Source: Morella rubra (Eukaryota; Streptophyta; Magnoliopsida; Fagales; Myricaceae). Taken from it: 64,000 bases of DNA. Positions 10,801 to 24,228 of this stretch are shown piece by piece. Location: positions 22,777,804-22,841,803 of the forward strand of contig CM025850.1 in the NCBI GenBank assembly GCA_003952965.2, given 5' to 3'. Below the pieces are notes generated by a model. That model did not search any database and had not been told where the DNA came from. It was given only the letters and a program-made list of their open reading frames with translations. Within the stretch, counting starts at the first letter, position 1; the number at the start of each line of letters is the position of its first letter. Position numbers and translations under genes: made by a program.

Positions 10801-10960
10801 ATAGCGTTTGGTTATAAAATTTTGTTACCATTTTAGTAAAATGTTAAAAAAGAGATGTATTGGAATTAGTGAATGAGTGATAAAAGTAAAAGTAAAAGAA
10901 AAAATTGTATAAATAAAATTTGTTAAAATTTTAGTTAAAATTTTAGTAACCAAACGCTAT
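10801..10960. mobile_element. MITE with 14-bp perfect terminal inverted repeats
   Basis: ATAGCGTTTGGTTA at 10801-10814 is repeated in inverse orientation at 10947-10960. The 160-bp AT-rich interior has no coding capacity, and the inverted similarity continues imperfectly inward (AAAATTTT motifs). Size, termini and lack of genes fit a non-autonomous DNA transposon. A TA or longer target duplication is not clear. Confidence 0.8.
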
Positions 10961-13159
10961 ATTAGTTGATGACCAGCTGATATGGGCTTAAGAGTGGGCC
11001 TGTAATTGCTCAGTGGATTGAAGACGCAGTCGATGGGTTATGCTAGGGCTGTACATGGGTCCGGAGCCCGCCTATATTCGGTCGGGCCTCGATATAGGAA
11101 GGCCCAGACCGTCGGTTTCAGCCCAACCCGTTTTGGAGGAAGGTCTTCTCCTTCTCCTCGTGCGGCCTGCCTCAGTACTGTCCGGAAGACTTGCGTTGTC
11201 GAACGGGAATCCGTAGTGTCTGGAAGACTCGCTTTGTCGAGGCCCTTCATACTCCTCAGAACCCCCTTCAAAGTGGAATGATTTATTGTGGGGCTCTCGG
11301 ATTTAAAGCTCCTCTTTTTCTCCCTTCTACATTGCACTTGGTACGAGTTTATTTGAACTTCCTAAGCGACTCGTTGTTTTGCCAGAAAATATCGGAAGGA
11401 GAGATATCAGGTGTTCTGGCCGGGGTCTCCTTGAGCGTTGTGATGTAATTTCGACGGTTTTGGCAGAAACTTATCCGTTTAAGGCGTCGTAGAGGCTTGG
11501 AAAGTCGACGTCGCTTTAAATTTGTTTCAGGTAACATCCTTACGACTCTCAACATCATTACAAATATTTGGGTTTTCGCTATTACGTCGAACTCTAGAAG
11601 ATTTCACTTTCATCGTAAGCTCTGGTACGTTTCTGCGTGGATGACTAACAATTACAACTTTTTTGCTTTACAAAAGACCAAAAGTTCAACACTGATCTCG
11701 AGTGCTCTCTTTGTTTTGACGAAAGACATTGCTTTAGGTAATCAACCCCAAAAACTCTACATGGTTGTGTCCAATTGCAGATTTTGGCGTAGACTACCAT
11801 CTTTACCTTCTCTTTGTTACCATCTGAGAGAGCATGGTAATCCTAAGTCACATTTTTTGACATCAAGCAGTCGCTAATGATTGGACACCCTAGTATCTGC
11901 GGGTTAGGTTCACAAATGCGGGAGGGTGACATGATTTTATGATGTCCACTTTTTAAGGCATCGATCTTTCGGCATTTGGATTGGGGTTTTATGATGTCCA
12001 CTTTTTCTTTTTTTCTTTTTCATGTAGTCATTTGAATGTCAACTATTTTGAGGAGACACTTCGTGATTGGGGTTAAGTCCTAATGTTTCGTGTAAAGGAT
12101 AGAATTGGGCAACGATATATGGCCAATTTATTTTACAGACTATGGCTGGAAAAACAAAGTGGAACATGTTTGGTTGTTTAATTGTCACATCCCCAATTCC
12201 TCTATCTCTCGAATGAGGTGGCGACTAGGAATAATCAGACAATAAGAGTAGTTTTTTTTTTATGAACTTTTGGCCCCTAATGTTGATATGTTTCTGATGT
12301 GTTTATTTGTGTGCAGATTTTGGGTTACTGTGGCAAATCCTTTATATCCTCTAAAGTTGATTACTACAAATTATTCAGGTAATTTGTATCCTGAAACCCT
12401 ATTATGCTCTGATTTGTTTTTGGAAAGCTGGAGTGATTTTTATATGTCAGGTTTCCTTTATTATTGTTCTTTTCTTTTTAATTTTCTTCTTCTTTTTTGC
12501 CTGCATCTGAACCTTGGAATAAATTCTTGTGTTTATTGCACTTATCAGTATCAATGGAAGTCTGTTGTTAGCATTGAATGCTATCCATCACTGCTTGCTA
12601 CTAAGGCCTGTGAAGCATTTGAAAACTATGAGTCTCTTGGGTACAATTTGATCAGATATGACTTCAAAGTGTTCTGAAAAAAATGCTCTGTTTTGGTACC
12701 ATTTGTTCCCATCTGACTGTAAAAATTCTGAAGGACACCTGGCAAACGTCAAAATTATTGTGGTAAATAAGAATAAAGTACGGCATTTTATATAAAGCCA
12801 TGCCAAATGAGTTAGAACATAATGCATACCTCATGCTTGAAACCTTTTATGCATGCATTAAGCAGTCATATTCTCTATGGTTTCCGTGTAAAGATGAAGC
12901 ATACATTTTAGCACATTAGGCGGCTTCTAGTATTCTCATTGGCATCTGAAGGTGTCTGTGGATGGAGAGAAAGAGAATAGAGATTTTTGGGTATCTCCAC
13001 TAGCGATAAGTTTTGAGATTAAGAATCAACCTTTTCCAGAAAAAGGATGGAGTGAAGGTCTTAGGTGAGAGGGATGGAATCTGTGAATTTGTTCGAGTTT
13101 GAAGGTCTTAGCGACATTGATGTAAATTTCTTCTTCCTCCAGGGAAAACCCTAACTCCC
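10961..13159. other. Intergenic region upstream of the HCNGP gene
   Basis: Apart from the solo LTR tail and MITE just left of it, I find no gene here. Open frames of 60-135 codons exist at 11006-11877 and 12270-12677, but they overlap on both strands, lack domains and have no supporting splice pattern. The last ~150 bp before 13160 are likely 5' untranslated sequence; an AAACCCTAA telo-box sits at 13145-13153, just before the ATG. Confidence 0.45.
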
Positions 13160-16100
13160 ATGGCATCAAAGAAAAGGCAATTCGAAGGAATTGCTATGTT
13201 GTCCATGTACAATGACGAAGAAGAAGAGGAAGAAGAAATGGAAGACGTCGCAGAAGAAGAAGAACGACCGCAGGAAGAAGATGAAAAAATGGAGCGACCA
13301 GAACCAGCTCGAGAGCAACAAGACGACAATTACTTGGATTTGAGAATGGCAGATCAGGATTACTTAATGGCCATCGACGATAGAGAAGTAAGTGCTGATT
13401 CAGCTTACAATGACACGCCACCCTTGGAGAGTGAGAATACGACTCCGCAGCCTCGGGTTTCGGTGGTGTCGCCGCAGCAAGAGGCAGCGGATAGTACGAG
13501 GATGATTAGGAGAGGGAAGCTTACGATTGTGGACTATGGCCACGATGAAGTTGCTATGTCTCCTGAGCCCGAGGTACTACTCTTTTTCTTTCTTTCTTTA
13601 TTTTGTTTAGTAATTATATTCTTTGTGCTTGCAGATTTATTTGTTTTGTATTAGTAGTAAGTGATACCAGTTATGAAGGAAATTAGTTTGTGTTTGTGAA
13701 TGCGCTGGATTTCATATCTATAGTTTCCCAAAGAGAGCTGAAAGCAAACGAATATTTCAACTGTATTTATTTTCCTGACACCAAATGGTGTTTATTTGAT
13801 ATTGAAGTCCGCAACCTTCGTTGTCTTTTGCTTTGTTTTGAGGCAGTGTCTGGCCTTAAAGTTAATCTTTCGAAATCTGAGGCTATTCCCATTGGAGCGG
13901 TGGGTAATGCTCAAGACTTGGCTGATCTTATGGGCTGTAGGGTTGCTTCTTTACTTATCACTTATCTTGGTCTCCCTTTGGGTGCTCGCTTCAAAAGCAT
14001 TCATATTTGGAATGGCATCATCGAGAGAACTGAGAAGAGGTTGGCTGGGTGGAAGAGGAGTTATCTTTCGAAAGGTGGTAGGGTAACTTTGATCAAGTCT
14101 ACTCTTGCTAAATCTTCCGACTTATTTTTTGTCTCTTTTCCCCATCCCTTCGGTTGTGGCTTGTAGGTTGGAGAAGTTACAAAGGGACTTTTTGTTGGGC
14201 AGCAATGAGATCGAGCATAAGTTTCATTTGCTTAAATGGGATAAGGTTTGCTGTCCCATTAGGCAAGGTGGGTTGGGTATTAGACGCTTAATCACATTCA
14301 ATAAGGCTTTGCTTGGGAAGTGGCTGTGGCGCTTTGCTTTTGACAGTAATAGTTTGTGGTGGAATGTTATAGTGGAGAAGTTTGGAAGTGAGTCGGGTGG
14401 TTGGAGAACCCCTCAGAGGAGAGGGATTTGTGGTGTTGGTCTGTGGCGGTTTATCAGCAAAGGATGGGATCCTTTTAGCCACTTCATCAAGTTTGCGGTT
14501 GGTCGTGGTAATAGAGTTCGATTTTGGAGTGACCTATGGTGTGGGGAGAGACCCTTGAAGCATGTCTTTCCGTCCCTCTTTTCTATTGCCAGAAATAAGG
14601 ATGCTTGGGTGGCGGATTATTGGGAGGAGAATTCTGGTTTGGGTGCTTGGAATGTTCAGTTTGTGAGGGCTGCGAATGATTGGGAAGTTGAAGTTTTTTC
14701 GACCTTCTATTCTCTTCTTTATTCCACACCTGTTAGGAGAGAGGCTGATGATCAGATGTGCTGGATGGGTTCCAAGAATGGCATTTTTTCGGTAAAATCA
14801 ATGTATGGGCTTCTTTCTTGTAGCCCTGTTTTGTCTTTTCCGTGGAGGCAGATTTGGAGGTCCTTAGTTCCTATGAGAGTCTCTTTCTTTGTGTGGGAGG
14901 TGGCACATGAGAGAATTCTGACCATTGACAATTTAGGAGGAGGGGCCTTTGCTTACTTGATTGTGCTACCTTTGTAGATGCAATGGAGAATTGGTGGATC
15001 ATATTCTTCTTCATTGTGATGTTGCTAGGGATTTATGGTCTCATGTGCTTAGTATCATGAATTATGTTGGGTTATGCCTTCTAGGGTGATTGAGGTGTTG
15101 TTTTGTTGGAAGAGGAAGTTCACCAATCCTCTTGCTTTGAAGGTGTGGAAGATGATTCCTTTGTGCATTTGGTGGGTTATTTGGAGGGAGAGGAATGGGA
15201 GATGTTTTGAGAATTCTTTCTTGTCTTTAGAAGGGCTAAGGGGTCTGCTGTTGAATTTCCTTTTTCTTTGGGCCAATGCTGTTTTGGGTTCCGCTTTTTC
15301 TGATTTTGCTGACTTTCTTAGCTTTGTAGCTTGTATGGAGTAGGTTTTCAGTATAGCTCTTTGTACTGTTACCTCTTTTTTTTTTTTCAATAAAGCTTTT
15401 CTTACTTATCAAAAAATAAAAAGAATATTACAATCAGTCTCCGAAGATGGTATATTAGGTGGAAAGTTTCTGGATACTTGAATCAATTAAGGTGATTGGT
15501 GGGGAGAAGTTTGTAACCTGTTTGGAAATTGTTTAGTTCCCAACCTCAGCTTATTTCAGTGGAATGGCGCCTCTCCCTTTTTTAGAGGGAAGGTCCAACC
15601 AACCTGAGAGTAAAATGATGTTTTTTGGTGGGGGGTTGGGGTTAGACCTTTGTGCAACCTTCTATCACTGTTTTATTTCATGTTGCAGCATCTTGATTTA
15701 TATGTGGCTTTGATGGTAATTTTTTTTTTCCAGGATGGAGAAATAGCGGGAAGTGACCGGGTCATATTTGGAGAGGAGCTTCAAACTGCTAATGGTATGT
15801 GTAATGTGCTTGTGACTGTTAGATTATTGCCTTTTGCCCATTGCTGCTAATTGTATGCCGTTTTTCATGAGATATCTACTGTCTTGTCAACTAACATTGC
15901 GTATGTTCACGATGCCCTTGACCTTCCAAGTTGGATGATGAAAGGGAAAATGAGATTTTGTTCTGTGAATAATTAGCAAAATAAGCTTATGATGGCTATT
16001 GCCTTCCAAATGTGGTGTTATATTTATGTATCAAAATGGTCACACATTAATTTTTGCCAAATATGTGCCCAAGTTGCCCGGCCACGCACTATTCCTTGGG

Positions 16101-19100
16101 TTTCCAGAGTATAGTTGCTTGAAATGCAGAGGCTGAAAGAGTTTATTGACGAAGTTAAGATATGCGTGTGTTAGGTCATTTCCCAATTGAGGTCGTAATT
16201 TATGTGTTTTGTCATGTGTCATGGATTCGTACGATTCCCCTATTATCATATCATGTATCAAAGATCAACTGAAATGTGGAAGTATAAACACTCCACTACT
16301 ATTAAAAAATCACGAGAGATGTTTGATTTTAGCTACTCATTGAAAGAATCAACTTTGATTGCACTTACAATCTTAATAGAAGAGTAAGCATATTTCTGTC
16401 CTTCGGCCTTGGTTCAGGTTGTAAAGTGGTGGTTGGGTGGAACAGGGAGGTCATGCATACATCTCAACACTATAAATCAATAAATAAAAAAGAGCTGAAA
16501 ATTGATATGCTTTTTTAGTTAAACTTTATTTCTGATGGTAGCTGTCTTCTTCTTCAGTTTTGGTTTCCTCAAAACCTGTTTGTTTTAGGTCATTTCCAAG
16601 ATAAAATACCACCTGGAACTGTTCAGGCTTTAACCCCTAGCAATCAATTGACCCTTCCATCATCTGATCCATCACGAAACGATGCAATGAACCATGCTGT
16701 GCGTGAATCAGAGGGTGAACATGTTGAGGAAGCTGGTAGGGAACAGGAAAAAGAAGTCAACCCATTGGATAAGTTTCTTCCACTGCCACCAAAAGAAAAA
16801 TGCTCAGAAGAGCTACAAGTAAGTTGTAATTTTATTTATATGGGTTGTTGAGAAAGATCACTAATGTTTGCATGTGAGGTGTCTTGTGTCATTTTGAAAA
16901 ATATAAAATTCTTGTACCTTCATGAAGAGAAGATTAAGGGGACAATCCCAAGTGTTACTGGACCATTAATCACAAACTGTTCCCTTAGCTTTTCCTTGTC
17001 CGATTATAAATTTGAGGTTTATGTAAATGTTTCTCAAAGATGATAAATTTAAGGTTTTGTCCATTATATTTAATGGGGATTTGTGTGTTTATGGATAGTA
17101 TGGTATGCCATTGGGCAATCAAATTTTGCATCTTATTCATTTTCTGCTGTTTTTAATTTGGGTTGAGTTGGTAGAATGACTTGTCTTAGGGCTCTGCAGT
17201 GTGGCTGCATTGCTGTAATGTTTCATCTAATCAGGATTTTTTTAACACTTGGATGGGGTCTTGGTAGAAGCTACTGTCAAGACAATCTATGTTATGGATA
17301 TGTGCTTAAAGTTGTAGAAAAGTTCTCTTCTATGCAGTTACCAGATGTTTTGGATTGGTAGGATATTTAAGTTATATTTATGCTATTGCTTTCAAATATG
17401 GTGCGTTTTATTTTGTTTGATATCTTTATCCTAATGCAGAGGAAAATAAACAAGTTCCTTGAGTACAAGAAAGCTGGAAAAAGCTTCAACTCAGAAGTAC
17501 GCAATAGGAAGGATTATAGGAACCCGGACTTCTTGTTGCACGCAGTGAGGTATCAAGACATTGTTCAAATTGGGTCTTGCTTCAGTAAAGATGTATTTGA
17601 CCCTCATGGATATGATAAAAGCGACTACTTTGATGAAATAGGTCATTGACAGTACCTTTTGCAGATCTCTCTCTCTCTCTCTCTTGCTCGCTTTCTCTCT
17701 CTTCTCTGTGTATGTGTGTATCCTATTGTGGATCTTGTGTCAATAATATAGGTGTATATCTGTGCGTGTATACATATATGTGTGCATGTTTGTGTCTTTT
17801 GGCATGTTTCTTTGATAACTTTATTTCACAGGGAATATTCATTGTAATCCGAAACTATGAAGGGAATGTCATAGGTGTCCAATCTACCATCTTTTGTCAT
17901 ATTTAGCCCTTTAACAGGCAAAAAGTTTCCAATGGGCAACCTTAGTTAAGATTTGATTATAATGGGTGAAAAATATACTGCATGTTGCAATTTTAACATC
18001 TCACCTTTGGTTTAGATCTGACCGGTATAATAAATGAAAAATAGGCCACATGGTGAAATCTTAACATCAAGATCGAAACTGGTGCATATGGACACAAAAA
18101 TGGTTGCTGGACTGATTTATGTGATGACAAGGGTAGTTTGAACATCTATTTGACATTGTTCCCAAAGTGAACATTATTTGAATTTTATTACTTTTACACT
18201 CCTTAGTTAATTACCCAGAATATGTTGGAATCCCCATAGGGGGAATATGCTGGGTATAGAATATGTTTGGTATTGCTGAGCGTGCATTCAGATGGTTCTA
18301 GACTGCTTGTATTTTCTTCTTGTTATGAGGGAATGAAATTAACAGTTTTTTATTTGACATTAGGGTTATTAAACATGTTTGTGTTTCTGTGTCATCTATC
18401 CATGCTTTTACCAATTTCAAGGGTTGATGAATTTTCAATTTCAGACTCTGGTTGATATGTCAAAATGTGAAAGAGTGCATGTCATTGATAGCCTAGAATA
18501 TGTCAGGTATAGTTTCTGTTCAGAAGTGACAGTTAGACATTGTTATTCATTACTTACCAAGGAAGAGCTCAAGGTCAAGTTCTATGGCTTGTTGTTCTAA
18601 TTTGTGAATCCTGCAGCTTCCTAACTGCATTGATTTCTTTTGTTGCTGGTTCTTTTTTGTTCTAAGTTATGGAAGTGTCTATATGTTATTTCTATCAATC
18701 GCTTGCCACTTATGTTTTGGTATGTTTAACTAAGCAGAGGCTGATATGAGGCGTGAGGAACAAGAAAAGAAGAAGAGTCAAAAGGTGGACTTTGTTTCAG
18801 GAATACAACCTGGAGCAGTTGCTTCTGCACCAAAAATTAATCTGCCTATCCCAGGTTCGAAAAAGACCGTATCTGTTAATTCATTGGTTAAGTTAGCTTT
18901 AGGAGGTATTAATTTTTGCTCCTCCCTTTTTTCAAAAATTAGGGTAATGCTACGTTTTCCTATTACATGCTTGTGCAGGTGTTTCAACTTCGACTTGTAG
19001 TGGCTTGCTATCTATCCCAATTGTGGCTGATACTGCTAGTAGGGATGGTAGACAGAACAAGAAATCGAAGTGGGATAAGGTTCTCATCTATGCATATGCC

Positions 19101-20270
19101 ATTTGTAACTTTCCCGTCATCTTTATATATTCTTCATTTTGAATACGATTTTTTTCCTTTTTTCCTTTTTTCGTGTTTCAGGTGGATGGAGATCCAAGAA
19201 ATCCTTTGTCCTCTTGGGGGAAGGATTCTATTTCTACAGCTGGGGTTCATGCAGTACTTTTATCTGCCGCTAATGCTGGTGCTGGATACATGGCTTTTGC
19301 GTAAGTTGTGTCAACAGCTTTCACCAGTGTGCCCTCTCTCCAGGGTTTGGATGCTTATGATTTCAGTTTGTGTCATGTTGGAACAGCTCAGATATGTTGT
19401 CTCTTCTATTCAACTAGTGGCCATGTTTTAATTTACTATATCACAATTTGTGAATTCTTTTTGTTAACTATCCCTTTCAATCTTTCTTGTTAATGTTAAA
19501 GCATTTGGTGACTCTATCACCCTAGGATTCTTAAATAATAGTGTGAGCTCTATAATTTTCATGCATGACTCTTGCAAGTTGCTGGGAGATCAACTATGAA
19601 CACTGATTGTGACAGGGTAATTTTAAACTGGACACAATGTATGCATCTGATGTGGGCTGAAGGTTACATATTTTTGTTTGGATCATGGATTATTCTTCAT
19701 GTGAGGAGTTGGAAGTTTTACCAGACACGTTGCAGTAACTGCTAGCACTCTGATGGTTGGAAGGGTAGTTATTGGGTTTGTTTGGTATAAATATTTCTTT
19801 TGTGAAGAGACGTTTCTTTAGGGTTCGTCTGTACCATATTTTGTCCTTTTGAGGTGGAACTGCTTATTCCATCGGGAGGTTGGTGTAAGATTGGATATGA
19901 TATATTATTTGGCATCTGTAGTTTGAATTCAACATCCATGTTTTCTGTAAAGCCTGTATGCAATTTTTTGGGCTAAATGGTTACCTTGTCAAGTGAGTGA
20001 ATCCGATCTACTACTGTATTCAGTTTCTAGACAAGCATGTGAACCTTTTGTTGCATTCGGGTTGAGAGTGATTTATCCAAAACTTAACTACTTGCAAGCA
20101 TGTATACTAAGGAACTTTATGGTGGTGTTATGATATCACTCTGATTTAGTTTGTGTCATAAAGAGAAGCATTTTCACTAAATGGTCCAAGGATCATGTGG
20201 CAGGCAACAAAGACGGCACGAGGCAGAAGAGAAAAGATCTAGGGAAAGGAAGATGGAGAGAAGATCTTGA
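13160..20270 (+). CDS. HCNGP-like / SAP30-binding protein, 8 exons
   Basis: Coding exons: 13160-13573, 15734-15794, 16589-16818, 17440-17641, 18738-18905, 18979-19079, 19182-19300, 20204-20270. All junctions are GT/AG and phases agree. The total is 1362 nt, 453 residues, with no internal stop. It starts MASKKRQFEGIAMLSMY, followed by a highly acidic stretch (about residues 20-45). The hallmark KLTIVDYGHDEVAMSPEPEDGEI spans exons 1-2. The HCNGP core (NKFLEYKKAGKSFNSEVRNR, YQDIVQIGSCFSKDVFDPHG) lies in exon 4. A basic tail ends the protein (RHEAEEKRSRERKMERRS). The family is nuclear; the human member SAP30BP binds the SAP30 corepressor subunit and has been linked to splicing. Introns are large, and intron 1 contains a LINE in sense orientation. 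Confidence 0.92.
13761..15422 (+). mobile_element. 5'-truncated L1-type LINE in intron 1 of the HCNGP gene
   Basis: A 1.66-kb sense-strand insertion. It is flanked by an 11-bp near-perfect target duplication, GAATATTTCAA (13750-13760) and GAATATTACAA (15423-15433). It ends in a T-rich stretch, AATAAA-like signal and an A-rich tail (~15370-15422), as LINEs do. The 5' truncation starts just after the reverse transcriptase catalytic aspartates, so no enzyme can be made. It is related to the larger LINE at 52471-58980, since both encode matching blocks such as NDWEV..FSTF.SLLYS. Confidence 0.88.
13776..15343 (+). pseudogene. LINE ORF2 remnant: C-terminal reverse transcriptase and zf-RVT
   Basis: Contains the post-catalytic reverse transcriptase block (LLLCFEAVSGLKVNLSKSE, YLGLPLGARFKS, RLAGWKRSYLSKGGRVTLIK), the thumb/connection (RQGGLGIRRLITFNKALLGKWLWR) and the zinc-binding zf-RVT domain (FSVKSMYGLL ... 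IWRSLVPMRVSFFVWEVAHERILTIDNL ... KMIPLCIWWVIWRERNGRCFE). Frameshifts occur near 14105 and 14970. The two largest open pieces are 13690-14166 and 14105-14977. Non-functional. Confidence 0.88.
17660..17710. repeat. CT-rich microsatellite in HCNGP intron 4
   Basis: (TC)n with a few interruptions, followed by TG-rich sequence to about 17800. Purely intronic. Confidence 0.85.
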
Positions 20271-21004
20271 GCCATCATTGTACTCCCATTGACTTTTCAT
20301 ACAACAGTTTGTAGGGATCATAATCTTACTTTGTTTTCCCCGCCAATTAAAGGCTTCATAGCGGCTGGTACGTACTTCCAATCATTTACTTCCTGTATAT
20401 GGCAAAAATGAAAATCAAATTTGGTTTCAAAGCCAAAAAATTTCCTCGGTAGGAGTAAATTGCGTAGTGAAGTAGCTCTCGTTAAAGTTGTCCATTCTTT
20501 TTGGGATGTTTGCAGATATCATTATTGGAAAGGTTATTGTAAATTTGAATAATATATATTTGAGCCGAAACTTGTGACAATAATTATCGATGCGAGTTTC
20601 CAAAGTAGCTACCATTGCACGACCCTTATCCACATCTTTGTCTCTCCCTCCCTTTGTAGCAAGCACGAAGTTGGTCGTTTTTTTTTTCTAACTCGATGTG
20701 GCCTCAGAAAAGGGTTTTGTACCAAGTACATAGACCTACCCGCAGTAAAGTTGCTTCGTGGAATTTTGTAGGTGAATGCAAGGATAAAATTAACAAGGGC
20801 CCCTGGTGCGAATAGTATGTGTCGTCATTGGACCAGGCCTGAGCTCAGAGAAAACACACAGAGAGAGAGAGAGAGAGAGAGCATTAATGTGTTGGAAAAG
20901 TGGAATTTTTTTTGCTATCCAGCTCTCATTTAACAACCCTTGACTTTGGTCCTCGATAAAGTCAAAATGCAAACGAATACAAGTCCAATGGATTGAGATT
21001 AATG
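20271..21004. other. HCNGP 3' flank
   Basis: Likely contains the 3' untranslated region. A GA dinucleotide run sits at 20861-20881. No further gene recognised. Confidence 0.4.
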
Positions 21005-21005
21005 G

Positions 21006-21183
21006 GGTGTTTGTTTGCCAAAATTTCGGAGAATATTTTTAAATTTTGAGAATCTTTACTTTATTGAGATTTATTGGGGTTTGTGAAAGGTGAAGTGTGT
21101 ATGTGTAAAAGTTAAAAATTTTGGAGTGTTGTTTGTTTTGTTGGAAATTTTCATACCCCAAAATATTGGGAAACAAACTTACC
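21006..21183. mobile_element. MITE-like element with GTGTTTGTTT-type ends
   Basis: Left end GGTGTTTGTTTGCC and right end, read inversely, GGTAAGTTTGTTTCCC form imperfect inverted repeats around a 180-bp AT-rich interior (AAAATTT, TTGAGATTTATTGGGG). The interior resembles that of the element at 46184-46352, so they are likely one family. No coding capacity. Confidence 0.6.
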
Positions 21184-22088
21184 TAAAAATAAAAGAGTCA
21201 TACTTCGGGCCATCTTCTCTTTTATATATATATATATATTTTTTGATCTTCGGGCCATCTTCTCAAATTGTGATTCACGAAGCTATTCCCACCATGTACC
21301 TTTTAGTTTATATTTTCTTCTCCTCACGCCCCCTCTTTTTTTTCATTTCTATTTCTATTTTTCCCTCATATTCTAAAAAATAGGAATATTTAAAAATTAT
21401 AAATATTAGAGAAAGAATAAATTTTTTTAAAAAAATAATATTTAAATAGAATAATAAAAAATAAATAATTAAAAATAAAGAAAATGAGAGTATTTTTAAA
21501 AAGTTAATAGTTAAAATAAAAAAAATATACTATTCAGTTAAATAGAGAATCAAATTTTAAGAATGCTGTTAAAACGTCTGAGTTAACGGATGGGTACGAG
21601 GACTAAGGCATGGGCGGAAACTGTCGTACACGTGTCAATAGTTTCCTTTTTCTTTTTTTTTAATTGTCATAAAACCGGACGTACTTTTCGAAGTTAGTTG
21701 TCCGAGTGGCAGCATTTGAATGATTTTTGTCGTCAAGTCCGATTAGTTTCAGACTCGGTGGAATGGAATTTCAATCAAACGCGATCAGTGCGGGTTATAA
21801 TATCTTCCCATGATATATTGGGTTTTGAAGAGAGAATCCAAAGATAAATTTTCAACATTTTCTTAGAGAACCCGGCCTAACTCGGCAAGAAGCCTTTTAA
21901 CTTCTCTGAGTTTTTTACGCTATGTAACTATCTAGGAAAAAAAGAGAAAAAAAACAAGGCCAATTGGGCAAATTAGGAACATCTTCAAAGAGCCTGACAG
22001 GACCTCTGCAAAACGAAAACAAGAGCGATCAGGAAATAGAGACCCCAGATCGGGCGTAAGAATACATTAGAGGAAAGGACTCAATCTT
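21184..22088. other. AT-rich spacer, no gene
   Basis: Contains a 17-bp direct repeat CTTCGGGCCATCTTCTC at about 21205 and 21248 separated by a TA run, then a very AT-rich tract (21370-21540). No gene signal seen. Confidence 0.4.
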
Positions 22089-22325
22089 TGGGCCAGTCCG
22101 GCCCATATATCTGTGGGAAATGTCCTCCATTTTGCAAAATGGCACAATGGCTGACATGCTGAAGAATAAGCCACGACGATGCATTTTATATCGGCCAGAA
22201 AATTAAAACGTTGCGTTTTATTTAGAAGACTGCGAGTGCGCCGCGCCGACCTTGGACCTGTTAAGAGTACCGAGCTTTCTAAAACCTAGTCCGTTTATAA
22301 AGGCATCCAAAGAGAATTAGGGTTT
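22089..22325 (+). promoter_or_regulatory. RPS29 promoter: two site II motifs, TATA-like box and telo-box
   Basis: Two TGGGCC-type site II elements lie in opposite orientation at 22089-22094 and 22100-22105. A TTTATAAA sequence is at 22294-22301. A telo-box, TTAGGGTTT (inverse of AAACCCTAA), is at 22317-22325, about 65 bp before the ATG. Site II plus telo-box is the established signature of plant ribosomal-protein and other growth-regulated promoters, bound by TCP and telomere-repeat-binding factors. Position and combination fit the gene that follows. Confidence 0.75.
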
Positions 22326-22345
22326 TCAGATCTTTCATTCTATAG

Positions 22346-23431
<1,086 letters not shown>

Positions 23432-24228
23432 AGGCTGGCTACGTTCATAAAGTTTTAATCTGAAGCAAATGGTCTCTGCTCGGCTTCTCCCTCCTGCGTT
23501 CTCAGTTTTTCTATTTTTGTTTTGCTTTTTCCAGTTTTGCTGTAGTCTATTTGCATCAATCAGATATTTGATTTGGTTAATCGCCAATTTTACGTAATGC
23601 TGAATTCTGTTGGACACCAAATTTCTCTACTCTGCAATATAGTTTTATAGAAATCTACGATTAAGCTTGTAAGAACAATAATCCTTCGCATCTGCAACAA
23701 AGCTGCGTCTGTCCTGCAAAATGGTGCAACAAGTTGCTTAGGATAGCCAGGTGTGCACTGTAACCGGAGGGCTTCTACCTCCAGTACCATACACCCCGTG
23801 ATGGGTGGTGTGCGGGCGATCAGCTTGGCAAAAAGCAGCTCGTGCTGAGCTTTTAATCACAAACAAACATGAGAATTGAGACAGATTTTTAATCCAAACA
23901 CGACTCTCGCATGGCAGCTTCGCGTCAAAATATGATGCGTTGATCCGATACTCTATACTCTGCTGCCTTTTCACAGGGTCAGAAACAATTAAAGCCGTTA
24001 AGTGCATGCTTAATGCTAGCTGCGTCTCTATAATAGGAAATTCGGCATCTTGTGTGTCCCCTTTGAGGAGAGGATGCAAGAGTGGTTCTCTAAATATTCA
24101 CGAGTTAGCGTTCTATAAGATTTGGGCCAATTTTGATTTGTTTTCCGTTCTTTTTTTGTGGGTAAACAGAGTACAAAACTTATACAGTAATCAAATATGA
24201 TCTAATAAATCAAAAGGTAAAGTTAGTT
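23432..24228. other. RPS29 3' flank
   Basis: Contains the likely RPS29 3' untranslated region. Two small hairpin-capable segments lie at about 23766-23820 (GGAGG...CCTCC and CATACACCC...GGGTGGTGTG). A 113-codon minus-strand open frame at 23738-24079 has no recognisable domain. No gene called. Confidence 0.4.

Noticed and set aside
12270..12677. 135-codon plus-strand frame rich in F, L, Y
   Set aside because: Hydrophobic composition comes from a T-rich stretch; it has no ATG at its beginning and no domain.
23738..24079. 113-codon minus-strand frame downstream of RPS29
   Set aside because: No recognised domain, no start-context or splice support; at first glance it looked rRNA-like, but I could not match any conserved rRNA block.
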